A DNA stretch of 64,000 nucleotides from NCBI GenBank assembly GCA_035771175.1, contig CM069598.1, forward strand, positions 6,975,413-7,039,412, written 5' to 3'. The stretch is from Paratinospora sagittata. Lineage: Eukaryota > Streptophyta > Magnoliopsida > Ranunculales > Menispermaceae. Below the pieces are notes generated by a model. The model made no database searches. It was not told where the DNA came from and saw only the letters and a program-made list of their open reading frames with translations. A program made the position numbers and the translations under genes. Positions 1 to 11,782 of the stretch are shown here, one piece after another. Within the stretch, counting starts at the first letter, position 1. Every line of letters begins with the position of its first letter.

Positions 1-417
1 ATGGACCATGTAGCGGTGCAACGCATACTTAACCGCTACGCGCGCGAGCTTCTCGTTATCAACGTTCGCTGCTCTAAGTCTGGTGAGAGTTCCGGGAGCG
101 CAATCCGGATACGACAGGTACAGTTCTCTCGTCACCAGCAGATTCAGAACCGAATCGCCGACGTGTTCCAGTCGCTCGTAATTCAAGTTCTTCGTTCTCT
201 CCGGATCGTTCGCCGACGGATGTATCAAAGCTTCCAGCAACAGCTTCCTGTTCCTGAACTTGTAACCTAAAATCTCTTCTTCCAAATAACAAACTGCGTC
301 TTCGCCTTTAAAATTACATTCTTCTGATGATGATGATGATGATGAGTGATCTGAAAAAGACGTTCTTCTTGTTGTTGTTGATGTTGTTTCAGTTTCTGAA
401 GAAATCAAAGCTCCCAT
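1..417 (-). CDS. RNase III-like protein (RTL2/RTL3-type), 5' part, cut by window edge
   Basis: A 139-codon open frame starts at the ATG on the minus strand (417-415) and runs off the left edge, so only the N-terminal part is visible. A Ser/Thr-rich leader (residues 1-35, poly-Ser encoded by a GAT-type repeat near 328-346) is followed by a bacterial-type RNase III domain. It opens with YKFRNRKLLLEALIHPS and carries the signature region NYERLEHVGDSVL, retaining the Glu and Asp of the first catalytic cluster. The family cuts double-stranded RNA; plant RTL proteins process rRNA precursors and small-RNA precursors. The usually aromatic residue after RLE is His here. The second acidic cluster and any dsRNA-binding domain lie outside the window, so activity and exact subfamily cannot be judged. 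No intron is seen in the visible part. Confidence 0.8.
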   Translation of the reverse strand, partial: MGALISSETETTSTTTRRTSFSDHSSSSSSSEECNFKGEDAVCYLEEEILGYKFRNRKLLLEALIHPSANDPERTKNLNYERLEHVGDSVLNLLVTRELYLSYPDCAPGTLTRLRAANVDNEKLARVAVKYALHRYMVH

Positions 418-1339
418 TGTGAACCAATATTATTGTCTTATCTCTGTCTGTGATGGACAAGCGCGCGAGATGATGATCAATATATGGAAGGTATGCGTGA
501 TTGAATTAATGGCAAGGAAAATTATTGTTTAATCATAGAGAAAATCAAATAAATATATAGATATATAGGTCGATCGGTAGGTATATAAATGCGTAGATTC
601 AGTGTCTGATAAGGAAAGGATTAATTAAAAAAAGAAATTTAAAATAGCAAGTATGGAATTAAATTTGAGAGAGAATACAACCTGTTCAACAAGGAAATAG
701 AGTCTGGATAGGGAGGTTCTTTCTAATTCAAAGAATTTGACTTTTGACTTTTGACTTTTGAATTTTGATTTTTATTAAATAATGATTAAAAATAAAATAA
801 AATAAGATTTTAGAAAAAAATATTATTTTTTATTTATATAAAGTTAATTACCTTTCTGTACTACGTGGCAGCAGCAATGACTTTTGAGCGTTCGCCTAGA
901 CGTCGTTGCTACCGATCGTGCTCCCACGAACCTGCATCGATGAAAATGGATAGTGTGTCACCAGGAAAGCAGGAGAGCCGGTGCTCGTAATCTTTAATGT
1001 TTACATGGATTGTACACATTTTGATAAAGTGTTAAATATATATTTTTTAATTTTTAATTTTTTTTTTTTTATTTTAATGGTATAGTTGTAATAATTTGAT
1101 AAATCAATAATAGATGGTTGTCTAACAGATCGTCTAAAAGTAGACGATCATGTTGACAGTTTCTATTTTTTTTTTTTTTTTGCTAACTCAGTTTGACATT
1201 GAATGTCAATAGTTGTATTAGAGAAGCTTTTTTATACATTATCTATTTATCCTAAGTGTGGCAATTAATTTTTTTACAATTTACGTTTACATTGGAGATG
1301 TTCTAAACTTGACCATTCAGTCTAATTCTGTGTAGTCAA
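418..1339. other. AT-rich intergenic DNA upstream of the RNase III-like gene
   Basis: Contains the 5' flank and presumably the promoter of the minus-strand RNase III-like gene. There are poly-T and poly-A tracts, and an ACGT-containing GC-richer patch near 860-990. I see no coding region. Confidence 0.5.
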
Positions 1340-1835
1340 GACCGAAGCACTCTTTTCTCATGTGGGATTGGGAAAATGGGGTTTACGTTGGAAGAGACCA
1401 CCGCCCACTCTCTTCCCCCTGTTCCATTGCTGAAATAAGACCTCCCTTCCTAACGAAAAAATTTCTTCGACCGAGAAGAGGACCTATGAATTTACTTTTT
1501 AGAATACGAATGACATCAGAACCACCATCATTGGCTGCCCTCTTCTGTCGCTGAAAACTATTAGTTCCATGCTCAAGTGAAAGAGTGACAACCATATACT
1601 GTTAGGGAATACCCTAACCCTCGAAACTGCGGCCCGCTCCCAAGTGGCTATGAACCGACAAAGCCATTGAGGCGAGTGTAGCTCTTTTCATTCGTGGAGC
1701 GACCAATGAAAATAGAGTTACAAGATCTAGGACTCTAATCCTGGCCTTCGCAATTCCATCAACCAATTGGAGTGAAAGAAAAGCCCTATTTTGCCCGCTA
1801 GCAAGTAGAAGTGCGTAACTAAGCAAGTAAGTCGA
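1340..1835. other. Candidate organelle (mitochondrial) DNA insert
   Basis: This ~0.5 kb stretch is much richer in G and C than the surrounding AT-rich DNA and lacks its homopolymers. Two short minus-strand frames, 1383-1595 (about 70 residues) and 1614-1826 (about 70 residues), have the look of anonymous plant mitochondrial ORFs. Text such as 'gaccgaagcactc' and 'aagtaagtcgag' is reminiscent of plant mitochondrial spacer DNA. The call rests on base composition and impression only. A nuclear gene relic is the alternative. Confidence 0.4.
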
Positions 1836-2084
1836 GTATAAGCAAATAATTAAAAAAAATAGAGAAATGTGAGTTAGCTTTTACTTTATACATTATTAAC
1901 AAATATTCTTGAATCATTTAAAAATCAAAATATATTAAAGCATTACAAACTATTTTGACCCTTTGTTTTTTTGTTTTTTTTTTTTTTTCTTTTTTGGTAC
2001 CCTGTAGTTGTCCTCCTTCTCTTTAGGGCGAGACTAATCCTATTAAATTTAAGGATTTTAAAGGACAATGACACTTCTCTCAAC

Positions 2085-2175
2085 AAGGATGGAAGAGGGT
2101 GGACTTGAACTCAATGATCATTTTCTCAACTGCACCTCATAGTTTACTCTCTGAACTAACGAATCAACCCCTTTT
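2085..2175 (-). repeat. tRNA-derived SINE-like relic
   Basis: Read on the minus strand, GGGGTTGATTCGTTAGTTCAG is followed about 50 bases later by GAGTTCAAGTCCACC, close to a Pol III B-box (GGTTCRANNC). The same arrangement recurs on the minus strand at 57010-57085 and in part at 10310-10352, so this is a dispersed family. No A-rich tail or target-site duplication is clear here. Confidence 0.4.
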
Positions 2176-2399
2176 TAGTATTATTTTGACCATTTAAATG
2201 TCTTACAAGTTACACGAGTTTTTTTGATAGACTGGGCTATAAGTCAAAAAGAATGGCTGGAGAAGACAACTGAAGTGTTAAACCCAAACCCATAACTAAT
2301 TTCTTACATTGAGCCCAAGCCCACTACAATTAACCATTTGTACCTGTTCGCCTCCTATGTGAGATAAGCGCGCACCATCCTCATGGATATGCTTATGAA

Positions 2400-3060
2400 C
2401 TAATTTCTCTTAAAAGGTGTGCTTATGGACAACAAAAAGAGCCTCCAATTGAAGGAGAGCCATTCGATTAAAGAAAAGAGATTCAAATAGCATGAGTTTG
2501 AGCTATAAAAAGGAAAGATACGAAACCTTAAGAGAGAGGCCTCCGTTCTCACAATTATCCCCATTGTTTTTTCTCTCATCAAGGCTAAGTTTTGAAGATC
2601 ATCTTGGAGAGAAAGCAGGAGGGGCACATTTTGATGGCATTGGAGAGGAGATTAAAGTGAAATCTAGGCATTGGAAAAGAGAACGAGGCGAAGCTACAAA
2701 TTTGAAAAAGATGAAAAAGATGGTGTGGATGAGTTACCTTAAATTTGAAAAGGATGATTACTCGACATATCATACTGAGCTTACATTAGGAATCTACCTC
2801 GACCAAGACATAGCATATTCCGAGAAGACAATCAGCTTGGCGAAGTTGACCTAACATAGTCCAAGTTGACCTGTCGCCCTTAAGATAGAAACATGTACTC
2901 TAGAAAGACATTCGCAATGACATAGTGGCAACTAGAGACAACTAGTGTGCTTGTGAATCCCACTCTCGGCATATAGTGCGACTCCACGTATCGTTGTTAG
3001 CCTGTATACGGACCCACAGCCTATGGATCGCTTGTGGAAAATAAGAAAAATAAGATGATA
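2400..3060 (+). repeat. Probable retrotransposon-derived fragment
   Basis: A TATA-like 'gctataaaaagga' near 2503 is followed by a leader and a 120-residue frame at 2492-2854 with no recognisable domain. The 2850-3060 part is GC-richer and reads like LTR or leader sequence. I do not see clear LTR ends, primer-binding site or coding domains, so the class is unknown and the call is weak. Confidence 0.3.
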
Positions 3061-3420
3061 TTTGTAGATAAAATAAAAAAGTAGGGTTTGGTGGAAGGGA
3101 ATGGTTTGAATTAGGTGTTAAAGATGCAGTAGTAGTGGTGCCACTGAATCCACGTAGCTTTTGGGTATTAATAGTAACAAGTAAGTAAGCAAGGATTAAC
3201 AAAAGATTGTGACTGAAACTAGAAAAGGTTTGAGGTGTCCCACACTTTTCGGAAGGACAGGACACCTAATATATAAGGAAAGGTATGGGCCGGTGCTACT
3301 AAAAATCAAAATCAAAAAGTACTTTATTACTTTCTTGAACCAAAGCATCCCACGTGACGTTTTACTCAATGGAGAAGTGAGACCCACGAGTGCAGCAGAA
3401 GCATCCTTGACGTTTTCTCT

Positions 3421-4620
3421 TGTTTTTTCCTCTTTCTCTCCTCATCATCTTTTGTTTATTTATAACACTACTTTAGACTATGTGCGGCAACATCTACACA
3501 TTACTTTTATTTTTAATTCGACCAAGTATATAGAATTACTAAAAATAATAATAATATTATTTAAAAAAGTGTTAAAATGACCTAAAAATATACTCTTCCT
3601 AATATATTATATCACCGCATCATTAAAAAAAAAAAAAAAATTATTATCATTAACCGTAGATAGCATCATGCATGTCTTAATAGATAATAAATTTCCAAAG
3701 CCAAAAACGACTGCAAATTTGTAAAAATGGAAATTTGGGATATGACATCAGATTGCAGGCCCCTCATAAAAATATGCTTTGACTAATTGGAAATGGAAGT
3801 TTCCTGTTATTTTCTTAACATAAATAAGCTTTGAGAGCAACCATAAAATCAATGAGATCTCACGGCATAGTGTAGTTTTTTTTTTGTGAAGGGGAAAAAT
3901 AAACGTAATCACATGCAAATCCGGTGATTTAATGGTACACGTCAATCTAGACCATATTTCACACCTTAATTTCTCCTTTAAAAAAAAAAAAACTTTAATT
4001 TCTTATTGAGTATTATTCAAATAATTAAACATTATAATTATATTTATGTTCACATTTCAAATCTTGAGGGGAAGTTTGAGCTAATAAAGTCTGTTAAGTT
4101 AGTTATTTAGTTACTGAGTTTGTTAATCTGTTAGTTAGTTACCAAACTGTATCAGTTTTGTTCGTGTATCAGTATATATATATGTACATGTATGTTCACT
4201 AAGAGATAATAACATCATTTTTCTCTTCTTCTGGTTCTTTTTTTCTTCTCTCGTAATAATTGTCAACATTTTTTTTTAAAAATATGTTTTATGTACGTTA
4301 AGTGTTAATGTTATTTGTCAATACTGGTACTTAGTTCTCTTAAATATTTTAATAATGTGTGTGTTGGGAACAACAACCAAAATCCTTAAATATTACAGAT
4401 TCAATAAAGAAAAGAATAATAAAGATCAACACCCACAACTCAAAGATATATGTGGAAAAACCCTAAAATTAAAAAAAATCATGGGTAAAAATAATTCACT
4501 ATTAATTAATAAGTACCTAAGAGGAATTAAACACCTCAAGTACTTCTACACCAAATAGTACACAAATCTGAGACTTTAGTAAAAAAGAATAACAGAAAGA
4601 AAATACTCAAGAGAAAACTA
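3421..4620 (+). repeat. Dispersed direct repeat, copy 1
   Basis: Blocks match copy 2 at about 8545-9500 in the same order and orientation: the segment with 'ttttgtttatttataaca' (3445-3470 vs 8573-8592), 3763-4070 vs 8737-9072, and 4260-4615 vs 9137-9495. The copies differ by many substitutions and small indels. Copy 1 holds about 190 extra bases at 4070-4258 resembling an LTR promoter (repeated 'gttagtta', then a TATA-like run). No coding capacity. Best read as two old copies of a non-autonomous transposable element or a segmental duplication. Confidence 0.6.
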
Positions 4621-7200
4621 AAACTTCAATAGCGTCACCCGCACAAATTTTAAACTCTACATTTTTTCACAAAGCTTTCAAGGACCAAACTTTACCTTCC
4701 TCTAGATCTCGCTCACTAGTTGGAACTTTTTATATATAGACTTTCTAGCCACAATATTTAGTAACCTTGACCAACAAGAATTCTTCATTTTACACCAACA
4801 TGATTTCTTTATTCAAATACAATTAGATCATAAAATATTTATCTATATTTTGAAAGTCTTAATTACTTTCTAAATACATGCTTCAGGTTCTAATACAATA
4901 AAGAATTTATATTTGAGTCAAATTCCAATAGTATGTGTATTATACAATATCTTGCACCAGCTTTTTCGTTTAAAGCGTGCATTTAAAAATAGCGTAATTG
5001 AGTCTAAGAGTAAACATTGTCCCAAATAAGGTCTTTATTTGATTCTTAGTTTGGGTTATGATATTATGCTTTCAAGATCTATTTGATATTGAGAAAAGTT
5101 TTCTTGAGATAATGTTATTTTTTTCTTCTTCCTAAAATTTTAAACAAACTCATTGTGTTTAATTGTATATAAAAAAATATCAAAATACTCTTTCACATTC
5201 GTACATATTTAAAAGTAAAGGATGATGTCAAATACAATTACTTAAATTTTTTTTAAAAATTACAATAAACTTTTAAAAAAGAGTAATGCGAAGAATATAT
5301 TAAATGTCAACGTTACTTTTAAAGGTTGGTACGAAGCTCTGCGGTGCTCGAGGCAACTGGGGAGCCCTGTGGATCACGGGATCTTACTTCTGTGGGTTCT
5401 GTCTCCTTTTTAGAGCGGCTTTTCTCCAAAGTTTCTCTCCCAATTATACTATCAATCTCAGCCGTCCATTTTTAATCAGTTATGTGACGTGGCATCTTTC
5501 TGCAGACATGTCACTTTCTAGACATCATTATCATCATCATCATCATCATCATCACGTACGTCTGAACCTCTACGTATTGTTTTACACGACACCCTTCAAT
5601 CTATCGTACGGTTGACCAGAAGCTGTCGGATCATTAGCTCCCAGATATTTGCTGTCCAGCAGCAGCAGCATGTTCGTTTATAACCCTACTCGCCGTGCAG
5701 GATTTTTAAATAAAGAAATACCAAAAAGAATATGAGAAATATTGACTAGAACTTGTTAGTTTTATTTTTAATGAGCATGTCAACCATCAAGAAATTTGTT
5801 AGTGGAATATTTAAATCAAGCTAAAATCTCAAATATCAAAAATGTTAATTAATATTAGTAGAGGGAAAAGAATGTTGGGTGAGATCAGTAAATAATAAAT
5901 AATGTTAAGATTGTGTTTAGGGTTTAGGTTCCATGAAAGTAATATCTTAATTTATATTTAATATGATAAATTTATTTATTTTTTATACGAGACTATATTA
6001 TTTCAGTCGACACATGTATATTAAATAATCTCGTCGTGAGGCTAGCTTTGATATTATTTGTTAGGTGAGCCTAAATCTTAATTAATACTTACATTTTCTC
6101 CAATTTAAGCATATCTAAATACAATTAGATCTATTCCACTACACAAAATAAAAATGTTTATTTTTATATTATTTACTTGAATTATATTTTTATTTTCAAA
6201 AAATAATTATAACTATAGCGTTTTGCCATTAAATCCAGTAAATGGACATCACTCAAAGTTCTAAAGTTTTTATTTTATTTTTTTAATAGTTTTTCTTCTT
6301 GTCTTTTTGGGTAAAGAATCATTGTAGTTGGAGAAAGTTATAAACTATTTCTTGAAAAAAGCTGGTGCACTTCACGTGGAGAAAGTTCTAAAGTTTTTAT
6401 AAAATTTTTACTTTGTATAATATTACAATTGTTTATTTGATCACTTTGTAATAATTAAACTTTGCATTTATAATATATATTTAAGTTTACGATACTTTAC
6501 ATTTTAAATTGAGTTATCATATTATTAAAATTCATCAATTTAATGTTTCAGAGTATAGAAAAATAAATAATGCACTGTTTTTCATTTCTTTAGAAATCTG
6601 ATGTGTTTTTAAGCTTACTTTTATTGTAATTTTTTGTATTTAATCATTCTCACTTTTAACTTTTTGTATCCTTAATTTTCTTAATTTTCTTATTTCTAGG
6701 TATGGTATACCGCATTAATTTCTAACATCAATCAATATCTATTTATATCTTTATTTTCATAAAATTTATTATAATTTTACTCAATTCAACTAAATCAAGT
6801 CTTTTTTCAATTACATGATGTCGGTTATACCATTCGAATCCTGGGTCACAAATAGTGATTTAATTGATGATGAAGAAAGAAAATTCTTAGTTCAGATCTC
6901 CGCCTTAACGACATAAAAACAAAAAAAAAATTAAAAAAATAATAAAATTCTATTGAATTTGACTTAGTGATCATTTATCAATTAATGACTCTGGTTATCA
7001 AATGATTAAACAACCGAGATCAGTTTACTTGTGATACTTGATTGCCATTCACAAAAAGTATCTAATTAATTATGAGTTCAATACATCTTGTTTATAAAAT
7101 ATGAGTAAATCAATATTTATTAATTAAAAAAAATATGAAGACACTTAAAAACATAAAAAAAATACATTTATAATATATATATATATATATATATTTGTAA
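4621..7200. other. AT-rich intergenic DNA with one GC-richer island
   Basis: Most of this is AT-rich low-complexity DNA with no coding region. The part at 5300-5700 is GC-richer and holds a (CAT/ATC)n tract at 5523-5555, a TGACGTGGCA motif near 5483 and a CAG run near 5655. The 103-residue frame at 5304-5615 encodes the CAT tract as poly-His and has no family resemblance. A (TA)n microsatellite lies at 7167-7192. Confidence 0.5.
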
Positions 7201-7209
7201 AGTACATAA

Positions 7210-8543
7210 CTAGAATGTTGGTGCAAGATTTGACCAACACCAATAGATGATGAGGTGGAGAGCAAATGCTGATCTAGAACCTACTCGAACGTCAGAAAAG
7301 TCGTTAAAGGTGGATGATTTGAGAAAGAAAATAGTAAATAACTATCGTGAGAAACACCGGTGTGGTGTCGGCCAAAAACTTTTTGATGCCTAAGTCAGTT
7401 TAGAGCTCGTTGAAGAACAGTGGAGTTAAATTGTGTAGAAAATTACGTACCTTCCCCCTTAGGGGTGATGGGGTATTTATAGAATCGAGTCTTTGGTCTT
7501 GTAGCATAGTTGTAATCGAATCACGAATGCCCATAGACTTCCTAATTGAATTGAGAATATTCAATAGGATCATGAGAGATTTAGTCTTATCCTAGTTGAA
7601 CTAGAAGAGCTAAGTAGCCTTCTAGTAGAACTTAGAAAGTCGGATAGCCCTTATTGTAGTCGAACTAGTAGAGAATTCTGAGTTTGTCGCAGTGGATCTC
7701 GCGTAGTCGTTATCAGATGAATTGGTGGGTTTCTTTCTAGGTCGGTAGGTACCGATCATCAGTCCCGAATTCACCTGCATGTCTAAGTATATTGACATTC
7801 CCTATATAGACTCGGCCAGTACATGTATATGGACTGTACTTTTCGAATGAGCAGATCGGTACCCTTCATCTAAGTTAGGTCAGTATGTTTGTCTAGTTGG
7901 CACTACTCCATGCTTGATGAGGTTGGCATAGTCTGACATGTCCCCTGATCGTGTGTTCTTTGCTTAGAACATGTCGATATGCTTACCTGGTCCATGCTAC
8001 ATCCAACTTAATTAGACTAACGTGGTTGACGTATATTATGTTTAGTATATGGTCCAACATTTATCCCTCAAGCTTTGAGCAAGGCTGATTGCTTATAGGT
8101 TAGATGAAACGTTAGATACTGAGCCATTTAATACTCATAACCGTTACACCCCAAAAACTGCGCTGACGTGCGCCGCTTGACAGTTTGGCCGCTCTTGCAC
8201 ATCCGCTAAATACACGGCGTTGATTTTGCCTTTAGATTCGTACTCATCATTATGCTTTGCAGGTCGTTCACCTATAAATAAAAAAAACGTCATTTGTTCT
8301 TCATTCAACTACTGTGCTCCAAACAGTAGTCGTTTGCACTGCATTTTTGGTTTTCTATTCTTGTGCAGTAACTCTTTACTCCCAGTTTTTTCATTTTAAC
8401 TTTTTGCTAGTCAGTCTATTAATATAATATTTAGGTTATTTAGATGGCTTCTTCTAGAGTAAATCCACCCACCGACCAGATTACTTCTTCTTTTCCTACC
8501 TCGAAAGAAGTTTCGTACGAGTTAGGGCTGACCTAAAAAGTTA
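7210..8543. mobile_element. Transposable-element fragment with back-to-back promoters and a truncated ORF start
   Basis: The segment 7215-8058 starts TGTTGG and ends CCAACA, like LTR ends, and contains 'ctataaatacccc' when read on the minus strand (about 7470-7482), a TATA box pointing left. From 8060 a second unit points right: leader, TATA-like 'cctataaataaa' at 8271-8282, then an ATG at 8444 opening a 30-codon frame beginning MASSRVNPP that stops at 8536. The frame ends where the copy-2 repeat begins (about 8545), consistent with truncation by a later insertion or rearrangement. No matching 5-bp target duplication flanks 7215-8058. A related stretch lies at 22440-22600. Class unresolved (Ty3/gypsy LTR or a DNA transposon end). 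Confidence 0.45.
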
Positions 8544-8544
8544 T

Positions 8545-9500
8545 CGTTTTTCTTTTCTTTTCTCCTCATCCTCTTTTGTTTATTTATAACAGTACTCCAA
8601 AAAGTAAGGATTATAAATTTAGAGATAACATTAGAAAGAATAACTAAAAACAATTAAAAATCACTTGAAGGCTTGAAGCTAAATAACAATATAGTTTTGT
8701 ACTAGTAAGACAAAGTTTGAATATCTTTTCTAGGTAAAATAAAAATATGCTTTGACTAATTGGAAATGGAAGGTTCCTGCTATTTTCATAACATAAATAA
8801 GCTTTGAGAACAACCATAAAATTGCAATTTTTTTTCAATGAGATCTCACGGCATAGTGTAGTCTTTTTTTTTTTTGAAGGGGAAAAATACACGTTATCGC
8901 ATGCAAATCCGGTGATTTAATGGTTATGGGACACGTTTCTATTACCCCGTCAATCTAGAGCATCTTTAACACCTTAATTTCTCCTTTAAAAAAAAAACTC
9001 TAATTTCTTATTGAGTATTATTCAAATAATTAGACAGTATAATTATATTTATGTTCACGTTTCAAATCTTTTGATACCAAGGACATGTTCAATAGTTGAA
9101 AGAAAATGCTCTCCAAGAAGAGAATTGCATGTTTAATTGTCAATATTTTTTTAAAGAAAAATATTTTATATACGTTAAATTTTAATATTATTTACTAATA
9201 TTGACACTCAGTTCTCTTGAATGTTTTAGGGATGCGTGTGTTAGAAACATTATCCAAAACCCTCTAATCTCATAGATTCAATAAATAAAAAAATAATAGA
9301 TATTAACACCCATAACTCAAAGATATACGTAGAAAAACCTCAAAATTAAGAAAAAAAATTACGAAAAAAAATAATTCACTATTAATTAATAAGTATCTCA
9401 GAGGAATTAAATATTTCAAGTACTTCTATACCGGATAATGCACAGATCTGAAACTTTGGTAAAGAAAAATAACAGAAAAAGAATACTCAAGATAAATTTC
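8545..9500 (+). repeat. Dispersed direct repeat, copy 2
   Basis: Partner of the repeat at 3421-4620, in the same orientation about 5 kb away. It shares the blocks listed there, including the run 'gcatgcaaatccggtgattt'. It lacks the LTR-like insertion of copy 1. No coding frame. Confidence 0.6.
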
Positions 9501-11782
9501 AAAAAGAAGAAATTACTAATTCATCGCCATCGTCAAACAAGAAAGTTTCAAGAAAAATAAATTACTTTAACTGATTTTCATTTCTTCATTGCATCTTCGT
9601 TGTTGTCTCTGCAGAGTTTTAATTAATACACCACCAACCTCAACATGATTCATTTGAGTTGGCTTCCCACATAGTATATATATACACATACATATATCAC
9701 AAGATATATATATTATTTAGACACATATATCACTTTGATATTATACTTTTAAATATATATATATATATAGTATATATAATTATAATTTAGATATTCAACG
9801 TATTTATAATAATATATATGTTATATATGTTATATATATACTTGTTTTGGGAAAAGATGACGTGAGTACAGTATACCCTTTTATTTCGTTCTCCTGGTCT
9901 CAGTGAATCCTTGCTCCAAAGATTCGGAGATTTGTCCGACAAATGGCAGCTTATCTCGCTCCCACGTGGAATACTGGAGAGCAGATCGATGTGGAATCAC
10001 TTGGATTCTACGCGGACGCAAGATATAATGGTGAGACAAGGCGTATTACATCAGAGTTCTTTCTCCTTAGTCTTGAATTCAAAGTTCAAAGTTAACAAAA
10101 GTGCGCCGCCGAGTCTCGTAACTGCTATTTTACCTACCGCCAGTCTGTCTTCATTTGAAAAAGATATCATTTTTTATTTGAAATATAACTATATTATATT
10201 GTATGACCTTACACTTTTTTTTTTTTTTTTTTTGTATTAATTATTTTAACAAATATCTTCTTCTCGACGAAATTAATTTTTTTATATTTAATATAGAGAC
10301 AATTAACTGAGAACGAGCTCAAACTCATGATGAGTTTCTCAACGAATCAACCAAATATTTATATGTACTTACACTTATCCTTTCAATATAATTTGTTAAT
10401 CCTATAATTTATGTTTTTATTAAAAAAAAATTAGAGAAAACACAATAATTTAATAATTAACCAAACTTTTACATTTCTTGTTGTTTTGGGATTATTATGA
10501 TATATATATATATATATTTTACATTTTTTGTTGTTGTTTTTATTACTGTCATTACTAGCCGTAAGTCAATGTAAATTTTTATTAGATCAACTATGATATG
10601 AATTCTAAAAATTAATCTATACGAATGCCAACTTAGGCTACTTAGTCTTTGATAAAGTAGAATGGAAAAAAAAATTCATGTAACCGATTTCATGTAATTG
10701 AAAAAAAATTTAGTTAAGTTTATTTGAGTTGAAATGTTAATAAATCTAAAAAAGATAATAATCATATTCAAATTAGTGAAAGCCTGCATAAGTTGGCCTA
10801 AGTACTCCATTATTAGCCAAAAAAAATAAAATAATAAAAAAGTGTACGCAAACTAATACAATTAATCATATCAAATTTATATTATGGACTAATTGCCTTG
10901 AGCCTATATTAATACAATTCAATTATCATTAACAATATATCTTAAATGTAATTTTCAATTTATCATATATACATGCACGTATCCTTAATTAAAATGTTTA
11001 AGCTACAAGTTAACAATATATAGCATTTAGAAAAGAAAATTATAAAAACGATTATTACAATAGCGCGCTTACAACTAATTGTATTTCCTATAGTTTCTCT
11101 TTTAAAAAAAATAAAAAATAAAAATAATGATGATAATGTCATACTGATAATAAATACAGTCACATATATTCAACGAAATATTAAAACAACAAAATAGCAA
11201 AGCTGTCCAAAAGAGACGTATAGGACCACCACTCGGTGTTCTTTACCAGTTCTGACTTCCACTTGAGCCAACAGAATACCGCCACGTCATCAATTCATCT
11301 ACACCAAGGCCTATATTTCTTCTTAACGTGTCAAACATTCATTGACCAGATAACCCAACCCGCCAATATCTTAAAAGGAACTTGGACGTCCGAGTAAGAC
11401 TATCAAACTCTCAAACCACAGGATACAGATTTTCGGAACTGATTCCACGTGCCTGCCTTTTCCACACCGTTCCGTGCATCATATCAGGGTCCACATCGTA
11501 CACTTCTTGATCGACGCGATCATCTCTTACCCCAAAAAAAAGATAAAAAATTGGTAAAAGTAACAATCATCAACAAAACAAAGGTAAATGCTAATTAACT
11601 ATTAAAAATATATAACTATTATGAAATTACACATTTATATTCATAAACTCATTTATTACACACGTGCCCATCTATTTAATTTAAGGGGTTACCTTTGCCC
11701 ACTCATAATGAAATCCTTATGTCATGGCCACTTGTGAAGACTCTTTCATGCTAATGAGTAAGATGTTATCGTATCTCCTTAA
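9501..11782. other. Intergenic DNA with two GC-richer islands
   Basis: AT-rich sequence with (TA)n patches at 9680-9840 and 10500-10520. Two GC-richer islands stand out: 9850-10170, with GATGACGTGAG near 9855 and CCCACGTGGAA near 9961, and 11210-11520, with CGCCACGTCATC near 11281 and TTCCACGTGCC near 11445. These ACGT cores are typical of bZIP and G-box promoter elements. No gene is recognisable. A minus-strand SINE-like fragment sits at 10310-10352. Confidence 0.4.

Noticed and set aside
2492..2854. 120-codon frame read as a possible protein gene
   Set aside because: No recognisable domain, low-complexity charged composition and repeat-like context; kept only as a transposon fragment.
3196..3580. 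Overlapping frames of 63 and 123 codons
   Set aside because: No protein features; they span a GC-richer island and part of a repeat.
5304..5615. 103-codon frame with a poly-His run
   Set aside because: The His run is just a (CAT)n microsatellite; nothing else looks like a protein family.
6828..6850. Text 'ccattcgaatcctggg' resembling a tRNA T-arm
   Set aside because: No matching acceptor stem, D-arm or anticodon arm can be drawn around it.
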